DNA from: Amycolatopsis sacchari | Lineage (GTDB): Bacteria > Actinomycetota > Actinomycetes > Mycobacteriales > Pseudonocardiaceae | Assembly: GCF_900114035.1 (NCBI RefSeq) | Contig: NZ_FORP01000014.1 | Coordinates: 1 to 64,000, forward strand | Direction: 5' to 3' | DNA: 64,000 nucleotides | Shown: in pieces, positions 18,601 to 25,776 of the stretch | Layout: every line of letters starts with the position of its first letter | How positions within the stretch are numbered: position 1 is the first letter of the stretch | Program-made: the position numbers and the translations under genes | Notes under the pieces: model-generated | What the model saw: only the letters and a program-made list of their open reading frames with translations | Database searches by the model: none | What the model was told of the DNA's origin: nothing

Positions 18601-19122
18601 CGTTCGACCTGGGTGTCCAAGCGGAACTGCTGCTGTGCCACGGCGAGGTGGAAGACGGGCTGCGGGCGTGGCGGCACGCGGTCGAACTGCTGGACGACGT
18701 CCGGCCGCCCGGGGCGAACGGCGAGCCCGCCCTGGAACCGTGGACGCTGGAGGTCAAGAGCGTCGCGGTGGTCGCGCACGCCCGCCACGGACGGCTGGAC
18801 CTGGTCCGGCACCTGCTCCCCCGGACTGCGGAAAGCGGTTTCCGCCCTGCTCACCGCCACCGCGCAACCCACCTACCTCACCGGACTTCCGTTGTGCGGC
18901 GCGCTGTTGCTCGCGCTCGGCATGGCCGAGCCGGACCGCGACGGCGCGCGGCTGATCGCGCTCGCCGAGCAGTGCCGGTACCTGCGCCAGTTCCAGCCGA
19001 CGATGGACCCGGCGCGGATTCGCGATGTGGTGCCACAGGCGGCGTACTCCGAGGCTGTCTCGGAGTACGCCGGCCTGAGCGCGGAGGAGCTGCGGGCGGC
19101 GGTGCTGGCCGCGGTGTCCTAA
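15698..19122 (+). pseudogene. AfsR/SARP-type BTAD-NTPase-TPR regulator with two single-base frameshifts
   Basis: Joined across two shifts, this is an about 1140-aa regulator. It has a winged-helix Trans_reg_C domain (STELTLLSRVAF | RGKEVTGPRLRDLLALL ... ALQILVSRARALLGADVI), a BTAD helical domain, a P-loop ATPase (VSIVGPGGLGKTRLAHAV near 16890), and a TPR-like tail. The first shift lies in GGG at 15740-15742 and the second in CCCCC at 18818-18822; each needs one base removed. The bulk in between is intact. A Pro/Ala/Ser-rich repeat (16120-16500, with PRTPAASPPGTGPAA twice) interrupts the BTAD domain. The start GTG 15698 has no Shine-Dalgarno sequence and may be leaderless. Either sequencing errors in homopolymers or a real inactivated gene would explain it. 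It converges on an ABC exporter. Confidence 0.8.
16120..16500 (+). repeat. Pro/Ala/Ser-rich tandem repeats inside the BTAD domain
   Basis: A low-complexity stretch encoding variants of (S/A)PxGTGPAAASP and ASPLATPRPPA. The 15-residue unit PRTPAASPPGTGPAA recurs near 16370-16470. It splits the normally continuous BTAD helices (HAAALAEAEAGLAL ... ELRAASAVTFRELHRLRAL), so it is an insertion or expansion relative to the family. The frame is kept throughout. Confidence 0.7.
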
Positions 19123-19898
19123 CGGGACGGTGTGCGGTTGAAGAGCTTGCGCGCCCACAGGTAGCTCAGCAACGCGATGCCCGCGCACCACGCGAGCGTG
19201 ATGGCGACGCTGCCGCCGGCCCGGCTGCCCATCAGCAGCGCCCGCACGGATTCGATGAACGGCGTGAACGGCTGGTGTTCGGCGAACACCCGCAGCCACG
19301 TGGGCATGGAGTCGGTCGGGACGAACCCGCTGCCGAGGAACGGCAACAGGATCAGCGGCATCGGCAGGTTGCTCGCGGCCTCGACGGTCTTGCTCACCAG
19401 GCCCAGCGCGACGCACGACCACGTGAGCGCGAACGTGATCGCCGCGAGCACGCCGATCGCGGCGAGCCAGCCGCCGATCCCCGCCGCGGGCCGGAAACCG
19501 ACGAGCAGGGCGACCGAGACGACGATCGTGAGGCTCAGCAGCGTCTGCAGCACGGCGCCCACGACGTGCCCGGTCAGCACCGACACGCGGGCGATCGCCA
19601 TGGTGCGGAAGCGGGCGATGATTCCCTCGGTCATGTCCATCGCCACGGAGATGGCCGTGCCCTGGGCGACCGCCGCGACGGTCATCAGGAGGATGCCGGG
19701 CGCGACGTAGTTCGCGTACGCGGTGCGGCCGCCCGCGCCGGCCAGCCCGTTGCCGAGCGTGCCGCCGAAGACGTAGACGAACAGCAGCAGGAAGATGACG
19801 GGCAACCCGGCGAGCATCAGCGAAACGCTGGGGTAGCGCACCATGTGCCTGAGGTTGCGCCGGACCATCGTCGCGGAGTCGGTCAGTGCGTGGGTCAT
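19119..19898 (-). CDS. ABC-2 type exporter permease (DrrB-like)
   Basis: A 259-aa permease with six hydrophobic segments, among them LMLAGLPVIFLLLFVYVFGGTLG and LPMPLILLPFLGSGFVPTDSMP, the typical ABC-2 family motif before the last loop (FAEHQPFTPFIESVRALL). It forms a two-gene operon with the ATPase (4-bp overlap at 19895-19898) and converges with the regulator, sharing four terminal bases. DrrAB-type pairs export antibiotics or lipids. The cargo here is unknown. Confidence 0.9.
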   Translation of the reverse strand: MTHALTDSATMVRRNLRHMVRYPSVSLMLAGLPVIFLLLFVYVFGGTLGNGLAGAGGRTAYANYVAPGILLMTVAAVAQGTAISVAMDMTEGIIARFRTMAIARVSVLTGHVVGAVLQTLLSLTIVVSVALLVGFRPAAGIGGWLAAIGVLAAITFALTWSCVALGLVSKTVEAASNLPMPLILLPFLGSGFVPTDSMPTWLRVFAEHQPFTPFIESVRALLMGSRAGGSVAITLAWCAGIALLSYLWARKLFNRTPSR

Positions 19899-20842
19899 GA
19901 CGTGGCCACCTTCGGTTTTCCGGTGAGAGCGAGGAAAACGTCGTCGAGGTCGGGGGTGTGCACCGAGAACTCGGTGACCTCGACCGCGGCGGCGTCGAGC
20001 TGGTCGAGCACGAAGCGCAGGGACTTGACGTCACCGTCGTTGGGCACCTGGAGGGTCAGCGCGTCGGGATCCGGGGTGCCGCCGAGCGCGCGGGCGGCGC
20101 GGTCGAGTGCGTCCGCGTCGGGCAGGCGGAGGCTGACGTGCCCGCCCGGCACGAGCCGTTTCAGTTCCGCCGCCGTGCCCTCGGCGACGAGCTTTCCCTG
20201 GTCCAGCACCGCGATCCGGTCGGCGAGCTGGTCGGCCTCCTCGAGGTACTGCGTGGTGAGGAAGACGGTCACGCCGTCTGCGACGAGTTCGCGGATGACC
20301 TGCCACATCGTGCGGCGGCTGCGGGGGTCGAGGCCCGTCGTCGGCTCGTCGAGGAAGAGGAGGCGTGGCGTGCCGACCAGGCTCATCGCGAGATCGAGGC
20401 GGCGTCGCATGCCGCCGGAGTAGGTCGCCGCGGGTTTGCGGGCGGCGTCGGTGAGGTCGAACTGGTCGAGCAGTTCGGCGACGCGGCGGCGTCGGTCGCG
20501 GCGGCCGAGGTGGTGCAGATCGGCCATGAGCAGCAGGTTCTCCTCGCCGGTGAGCAGGTTGTCGACGGCGGAGAACTGCCCGGTGACGCCGATGGCGGCG
20601 CGCACCGCGTCCGGTTCGGTGACGCGGTCGTGCCCCGCGACGCGGACCTGCCCGCCGTCGCCGGGGATGAGCGTCGTGAGGATCTGCACGGTCGTCGTCT
20701 TGCCCGCGCCGTTGGGTCCGAGCAGCGCGAAGATCGTCCCCCGCTCGACCCGCAGGTCGATGCCGTCGAGCACGACGTGATCCCCGAACGCCTTCCGGAG
20801 CCCGACCGCCGAGATGGCTGGTTCGTTGCCTGTGGATGACAT
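19895..20842 (-). CDS. ABC transporter ATPase (DrrA-like)
   Basis: A 315-aa nucleotide-binding subunit. Walker A is GPNGAGKTTT, the signature is YSGGMRRRLDLAMSLVG, and Walker B is LLFLDEPTTGLD, followed by the H-loop-region VFLTTQYLEEADQLAD. The C-terminal extension with VPNDGDVKSLRFVLDQLD and a closing EFSVHTPDLDDVFLALTGKP is the DrrA (daunorubicin resistance) pattern. The start is ATG 20842 with GGGAG upstream. Three 11-bp-spaced direct repeats lie just upstream and could be the control site. Confidence 0.92.
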   Translation of the reverse strand: MSSTGNEPAISAVGLRKAFGDHVVLDGIDLRVERGTIFALLGPNGAGKTTTVQILTTLIPGDGGQVRVAGHDRVTEPDAVRAAIGVTGQFSAVDNLLTGEENLLLMADLHHLGRRDRRRRVAELLDQFDLTDAARKPAATYSGGMRRRLDLAMSLVGTPRLLFLDEPTTGLDPRSRRTMWQVIRELVADGVTVFLTTQYLEEADQLADRIAVLDQGKLVAEGTAAELKRLVPGGHVSLRLPDADALDRAARALGGTPDPDALTLQVPNDGDVKSLRFVLDQLDAAAVEVTEFSVHTPDLDDVFLALTGKPKVATS

Positions 20843-20862
20843 GCTCCCACCGTGCCGGGCAC

Positions 20863-20894
20863 CGCCTTCAGGACGGTTTCAGCGCGGTTTCAGC
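20863..20894. promoter_or_regulatory. SARP-like direct repeats, three units at 11-bp spacing
   Basis: Three in-phase units occur: CGCCTTCAGG at 20863, CGGTTTCAGC at 20874 and CGGTTTCAGC at 20885. The 11-bp period places them on one face of the helix, the layout that SARP/AfsR winged-helix regulators bind. They start 21 bases upstream of the ABC ATPase ATG on the minus strand. The regulator of that class encoded next to this operon is the natural candidate. Confidence 0.5.
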
Positions 20895-20960
20895 AGGTCG
20901 CTCTGTCGCGCGGCGCAGCGGTGCTCAAAAGTGCGGGCACCGGGCCGGTATCGCGGTCCG

Positions 20961-20982
20961 GGTGAGGGAAGTTCCCCTGATC
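20961..20982. promoter_or_regulatory. T7SS palindrome site A (upstream of the mycosin transcription unit)
   Basis: GGT followed by GAGGGAAGTTCCCCTGATC. The core GGGAA-G-TTCCC at 20966-20976 is a perfect dyad. The 22-bp element matches the one between eccC and eccD at 19 of 22 positions. It lies about 120 bases upstream of the first T7SS gene. Confidence 0.6.
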
Positions 20983-21100
20983 GCCGGTCCGCCTGTGGCT
21001 TTCCGGCCGTCCGGCGCGGGGTGGCGGCAGACTCGGCGCGGCCCCGGGCGTCGCGGCGTGCCCGTGGCACGACGGACGCCTCGACCCGGTGGGGGTGAAG

Positions 21101-24019
21101 ATGCGCGCAGCGCTGGACACCGAGTGGTGCGGGCCGCACGTGCTCATCCGGGAGGGTGGTCGCGGGGAGCGCGAACTGCTGTCCAGCGTGCCGGGGATGC
21201 CGGGGAACCTGCTGGTCGTGGCGTCGCCGACGGTGGAACGGTCCGCGCTCGTCGACGCGGTGCTCGCGTTGCCGGGCTCGATGGGTGAGCACGCACGCGG
21301 CATCCAGGCGGTCTGGCTCGCGGCCGATCTGCCGGACGACGTCGTGCAGCAGCTTTCGGGGCGGCTGAACGCGGACGTGCTCGTGCCGCGGGGGACGCCG
21401 GTGCCGGTCGGTGGCGCCGGGGTGTACGTCTTCGACGGCGGCTGGTACCGGTTCCGGGCGTCGAGTCCGCCCTGGCGGTTCGGGGCTCGTTTTCCCGTGC
21501 CCGCCTGGGAAGCGGCGTTGCCGAGCGAGCCGATGGAGGTCGGCGGCGCGGTGGCCGAACCCGTCCCGGCGGGCCTCGCCATCCGCGGCGCGGACGACCC
21601 GCCCGCGAAGCCGGGGGACCTCGCGTACTCGGTCGTCGTGGATCCGAGGTTTCCCAAGGTGTTCCTCAGTGCGGAGAAGCCGGGCGCGGTGGCGGCGGTG
21701 CTGGACCGGTTGCCGCCCGGCGCGCACAGCAGGCTGGTGCTCGTGCCCGGTACGGCGGACGTCGTGCGGCACGACTGGCTGGCCGAGCTGGCGGTGCGGC
21801 TGGGACGGCCGGTGGTCGTGAGCACGGGCGTGCAGCTGGGCGCGGAACCCGTCGTGGTGGACGACGGGGGCAGGCCGCTGTTCCGTCCTTTCGCGACGGT
21901 GCTGCGGCAGCCGGCGGGGGCGGGGGACCAGGAGGTGCTGGACGTCGCCGGGGCGCCGGCCGGGTGGGTGCGGTGTGGTCCGCGGAGCTACCGGCCGCTG
22001 GAGCCGGGGATCGCGGAGGTGGTGGCGGATGTCGTGCCGTCGGGCCTGGTGCTGCGCCCGCGGACGGCGCCACCCGCGCGGGGCGTCGCGCCCTTCGACC
22101 CGGCGGGCTGGACCCTGCGCATCGACGGCCCGGACCCGGAACCCCTCCTGGCGGCGGCCAAGCAGCTGATCGCCGGGCTTGACGAGGACCGGAAGGCCAC
22201 CCTGCGGATCCGGCCCTCCGGCGGTGAGCCGTTGGAGGGGGAGGTGCGGTCGGGTTCGGCTGCGGGGGTCGCGGAGCGGGGTCGCCGGGAGGCTGGGGCC
22301 GAGTCTCGGCTTGCTGCGGAAGCGGCGGAGTTCGAGCACCACCCGATGTCGGAGCGCATCCCTGCCGGGGAAGCGCCGGAGACCGAGGATCGCTCGAAGC
22401 AGGAATCCAGCGCTGGGGAAGCGGCGGTGGACCCTGCCCGAGATCCCGAACCTCGCCCTGCGGGGGAGGTGTCGGAGGCTCAGTCCCGGCCGAAGGCCGA
22501 GTTCCCCCGCGAGCCGGACCCGCGCGCCGCAGGGGAGGTGTCGGAGGCTCGGCCCCGCGCGAAGGCGGAACTCCACCGGGGGTCGGAATCCCGCCCGGCC
22601 GGGGAAGCACCGGAAGCCCAGCCTCGCTCGAAGCCCGCAGTCCGCAGGGAGCCGGAGTCCCGCCCGAAGCCGGAAGCCGGTTCCGCAGGGGAAGCGCGGG
22701 AGTCGCAGCCTCACCCGGAGCCGGAACTCCACCGGCAGTGGGAGTCCCACCCGGAACCGGTGCTTCGCGCAGCCGCGGAAGTGGCGGAGGCCCAGTCCCG
22801 TCCGAAGCCGGAGCTTCGCTCCGCCGCGGAGGCGCCGGAGTCGCAGCCTCACCCGGAGCCGGAACTCCACCGGCAGCGGGAGTCCCACCCGGAACTGGAG
22901 CTTCGCGCAGCCGCGGAGGCGGTGGAGGCCCAGCCCCGTCCGAAGCCGGAACCCCGCTCCGCCGCGGAGGCGCCGGATCCCGACCGGGAGCCGGAACCCC
23001 GGCCCACCGGGCCCCGCAAACCCGCCGCGCCGCCGGTCGTCACGGTTTCCGGGCCTCCCGTGCCCACCGTCTCCGGCGGGGTGAAGCGTGCGGAGCCCGA
23101 GATCCCCGCCGCCCGCAGACCCGAATCCCACCAACCGGAACCACCAGCCACGCCCGCCGTACCCGCAGCGCAGCCCAACGCAACCGCGCCCGCTGCATCG
23201 GACGACGCCGCACCGTCCACAGCACCCGCGGCCGCCACCCCACCTGCCGCGCCCACCACACCCTCCGCCCTCGCCATCCCCGACCGGGCCAGCACCGCGG
23301 CCGAGCAGGCCCGCTTCGCAGCCGCCGCAGGTGAGGCCTTCACCGAGGCCCTCGCCACCGTCAACGCCGCCCTCGCCACCTGGCCCGCCCTCCGCCAGAC
23401 CGACGCCAAGGCCGACTACGTCGCCGTCTGCCTGTACCTCCACAGCGCCACGAAGGTCAACGACGCCATCCGCGCCAACCGGGCACCGGTCCTCGACGCG
23501 CACCTGCCGTGCCTCGTTTCCGGTCTGCGCCGCCTGCCCACCCACCGCCGCCCGGTGCTCCGGCAGGCCAAGGGTCGCGTCGCCGCCGAGGGTGAGTTCC
23601 TGCTCGAACCCGGCTTCCTCAACGCAACCGCCAACCTCGACGTCACCGTCCCCGGCGCCGAGTTCGACGTGTTGATCTGGCCCAGCACCGCCCGCCGCAC
23701 GTCCGAACTGCTGCCCGGGCCGCTCGACGAAGTGGTGTTCCTCGCCGGCGCGCGGTTCAAGGCACTGGCCGTCCGCGAGTCCGAAGTGGACAACGCACCC
23801 CGCACTGCGGTCCTCGTCCGCGAGCTGGCTCCCGGCGAAGCGGCGGACACCGGGCTCGACGAGCGCGACCTCGCCGCCCTCGCCCGCCTCGACGCCGCAC
23901 TCGCCCGGCGCAGGCAGGCCACGCTCCGCACCGTCGACGACCCCGCGGCCGCCGAGCGCCTCACCGCCCCGACCGGCGACTGGGGTGCGCCGCAACCGGC
24001 CGTCGCGGTGGCGCCATGA
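21101..24019 (+). CDS. T7SS-locus protein with repeat linker and ADP-ribosyltransferase-like C-terminal domain
   Basis: A 972-aa soluble protein of unrecognised overall family. The start is ATG 21101, with GGGGGTGA just upstream. Residues about 20-370 contain two similar alpha/beta halves, each ending in a strand-rich block (LVPRGTPVPVGGAGVYVFDG; VVSTGVQLGAEPVVVDDGG). Residues about 385-720 are a Glu/Pro/Arg-rich linker made of degenerate repeats, including a 138-bp near-perfect duplication. The last about 230 residues resemble a VIP2/ExoS-type ART fold: LRQAKGRVAAEGEFLLEPGF, then FDVLIWPSTA, then DEVVFLAGARFKAL. The canonical catalytic Glu pair is not clear, so activity is doubtful. Its stop overlaps the next ATG (ATGA), linking it to the mycosin. 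Confidence 0.72.
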   Translation: MRAALDTEWCGPHVLIREGGRGERELLSSVPGMPGNLLVVASPTVERSALVDAVLALPGSMGEHARGIQAVWLAADLPDDVVQQLSGRLNADVLVPRGTPVPVGGAGVYVFDGGWYRFRASSPPWRFGARFPVPAWEAALPSEPMEVGGAVAEPVPAGLAIRGADDPPAKPGDLAYSVVVDPRFPKVFLSAEKPGAVAAVLDRLPPGAHSRLVLVPGTADVVRHDWLAELAVRLGRPVVVSTGVQLGAEPVVVDDGGRPLFRPFATVLRQPAGAGDQEVLDVAGAPAGWVRCGPRSYRPLEPGIAEVVADVVPSGLVLRPRTAPPARGVAPFDPAGWTLRIDGPDPEPLLAAAKQLIAGLDEDRKATLRIRPSGGEPLEGEVRSGSAAGVAERGRREAGAESRLAAEAAEFEHHPMSERIPAGEAPETEDRSKQESSAGEAAVDPARDPEPRPAGEVSEAQSRPKAEFPREPDPRAAGEVSEARPRAKAELHRGSESRPAGEAPEAQPRSKPAVRREPESRPKPEAGSAGEARESQPHPEPELHRQWESHPEPVLRAAAEVAEAQSRPKPELRSAAEAPESQPHPEPELHRQRESHPELELRAAAEAVEAQPRPKPEPRSAAEAPDPDREPEPRPTGPRKPAAPPVVTVSGPPVPTVSGGVKRAEPEIPAARRPESHQPEPPATPAVPAAQPNATAPAASDDAAPSTAPAAATPPAAPTTPSALAIPDRASTAAEQARFAAAAGEAFTEALATVNAALATWPALRQTDAKADYVAVCLYLHSATKVNDAIRANRAPVLDAHLPCLVSGLRRLPTHRRPVLRQAKGRVAAEGEFLLEPGFLNATANLDVTVPGAEFDVLIWPSTARRTSELLPGPLDEVVFLAGARFKALAVRESEVDNAPRTAVLVRELAPGEAADTGLDERDLAALARLDAALARRRQATLRTVDDPAAAERLTAPTGDWGAPQPAVAVAP
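22703..22978 (+). repeat. 138-bp near-identical tandem duplication in the linker
   Basis: TCACCCGGAGCCGGAACTCC occurs at 22711 and again at 22849, exactly 138 bp (46 codons) apart, and the flanking bases match throughout with few changes. Older, more diverged units precede it from about 22280. The frame is preserved, so the linker length is free to change. Confidence 0.8.
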
Positions 24020-24594
24020 GGTGGCTGCCCGCAAGGGGCCGTCCCGACTGGGGGCTGGGGCACACCGCAGCCGACCGCTCCGACCGGGGACTGGAGTTGA
24101 CCGCAACCGACCGCTCCGAGCGGCGCCCGGGGCAGACCGCGACTGGCCGTCTCGACCGGCATCCAGGCCACACCGCAAATGGGGGCCCCGCCCGGCACGT
24201 GGGGCAGACCGCAACCGACCCCTCCGGGCGGCGCTTGGGGCAGACCGCGACTGGCCGCCTCGACGGGCATCCAGGCCACATCGCGATTGGCCATCGCGAC
24301 CGGGGGCTGAGGCATACCGCAGCCGACCGTCTCGACTGGGGCACGGGGAGCGCCGCAACTGGTCGCCGCAATCGGCGCTTGGGGCGCGCTGCAGCCGACC
24401 GCGCCGACTGGCGCCTGCGGCACATCGCAAGCGGAGGCCCGCAGCGGAACCCGCGGCACACCGCAACCGACGACCCCGCCCTGCACCCAGCGCACATCGC
24501 GACCGGCCGCCCGCAGCGAAACCCGGGGCACACCGGGACCAACGACCCCACCCCCCACCCGCGACACACCCCACCCCGCCGCCCCGGCAGCGCC
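24016..24594 (+). repeat. 36-bp minisatellite, about 15 in-frame dodecapeptide units before the mycosin
   Basis: This stretch opens with ATG 24016 (overlapping the upstream stop) and stays open through 193 codons into the mycosin. It encodes about 15 degenerate 12-residue units such as GQTATGRLDRHP, GQTATDPSGRRL, GHTANGGPARHV and AHIATGRPQRNP. The first residues (MRWLPA) echo the mycosin start (MRRLPA). No stop interrupts it, but a mycosin signal peptide cannot work behind about 190 residues. The unit is therefore either untranslated leader, or the real start is internal. Confidence 0.8.
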
Positions 24595-25776
24595 ATGCGC
24601 CGCCTGCCCGCGGCGCTGCTCGCCGCCGCCCTCACCCTCGGCCCCACCCTGCCCGCGCACGCCGCCACGCCACTGCCCCCGGGCGGCGGCTGCCTCCCCG
24701 CACCCCAGGGCACCGCCCCCGACATCCCCTGGCCACAGCGGCAACTCGCGCCGCAGCGGGTTTGGGACCTCACCAAGGGCCAGGGCATCACCGTCGCCGT
24801 CGTGGACACCGGCGTCGACGCCCACACGCCGCAGTTGGCGGGTCGCGTCCTCCCCGGTGCGGACGTCGCGGGCAGCGGTACGGCGGACGACGACTGCTAC
24901 GGCCACGGCACGTTCGTCGCCGGGATCATCGCCGCCGCGCCCGCCCCCGGCACGGGATTCACCGGCGTGGCACCGGAAGCGACGATCCTCCCCATCCGCG
25001 TCACCTCGCCCGCCGACAGCACCCTGACCTCCACCGCGCTCGCCAACGGCATCCGGCGCGCGGTGGACGCCGGCGCCCGCGTGATCAACGTGTCCGCCAG
25101 CACCAGCGTGCCCGACGCCGGTCTCGCCGCGGCCGTGCAGTACGCCGAGGCGCACGACGTCGTCGTGGTCGCGTCCGCCGCGAACGGGGCGCAGGAGGGC
25201 GACCCCGTCACATACCCGGCGTCGTACCCCACGGTCCTCGCGGTCGGCGCGGTGGACTCCACCGGGCAGCACGCGGATTTCTCCCAGACCGGGCCGTACC
25301 TCGCGCTCGTGGCGCCGGGTGTCGACGTGGTGAGCGTCGGGCCGCGCGGTGCCGGCCAGTGGCAGGGCAGCGGAACCAGTTACGCCGCACCGTTCGTGGC
25401 GGGCACCGCCGCGCTCGTGCGGTCCTACCACCCGCAGCTGAGCGCGGCCCAGGTGCGGCACCGGCTGGAGGTCACGGCCAACCACCCGGCGGCCGCCCTG
25501 CCCGATCCGGCGCTGGGCTGGGGAACGGTGAACCCCCAGGCCGCCGTGACCGCCGTGCTGCCGGAGGAAGGCGCCGCGGGTGCGACGGTCGTCGCCCCGC
25601 CCCCGGCCCGCGCGGCCGCCGCGCCCGTGCGTGACGAGGTCGGGCCGGTGCTGGCGATCCTCGGTGTCCTCGCGCTGGTGGTGCTGATCCCCGGCGCCGT
25701 CATGGTTTCCCGCCTGTCGGCCGCAGGACGGCGACGGGGCTGGCGCCCGGCCAGGACGGCCGAGCGCCGCCCGTGA
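24595..25776 (+). CDS. mycP: Mycosin, membrane-anchored subtilisin-like protease of T7SS
   Basis: A 393-aa S8 serine protease. It has a signal peptide (MRRLPAALLAAALTLGPTLPAHA), then Asp71 in VVDTGVDAH, His104 in CYGHGTFVAG and Ser262 in SGTSYAAPFVAG, forming a complete catalytic triad. A C-terminal membrane helix (VLAILGVLALVVLIPGAVM) and a short basic tail complete the family pattern. Mycosins stabilise the ESX membrane complex and process some substrates. ATG 24595 is chosen because it begins the signal peptide, although it has no Shine-Dalgarno sequence. The frame extends back to ATG 24016 through the dodecapeptide repeat. The gene converges with eccC. Confidence 0.88.
   Translation: MRRLPAALLAAALTLGPTLPAHAATPLPPGGGCLPAPQGTAPDIPWPQRQLAPQRVWDLTKGQGITVAVVDTGVDAHTPQLAGRVLPGADVAGSGTADDDCYGHGTFVAGIIAAAPAPGTGFTGVAPEATILPIRVTSPADSTLTSTALANGIRRAVDAGARVINVSASTSVPDAGLAAAVQYAEAHDVVVVASAANGAQEGDPVTYPASYPTVLAVGAVDSTGQHADFSQTGPYLALVAPGVDVVSVGPRGAGQWQGSGTSYAAPFVAGTAALVRSYHPQLSAAQVRHRLEVTANHPAAALPDPALGWGTVNPQAAVTAVLPEEGAAGATVVAPPPARAAAAPVRDEVGPVLAILGVLALVVLIPGAVMVSRLSAAGRRRGWRPARTAERRP

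Noticed and set aside
20879-24574. A 1231-codon minus-strand open frame
   Set aside because: It mirrors the T7SS protein and the dodecapeptide repeat, its content is repetitive Arg/Gly/Leu, and it has no plausible start signal.
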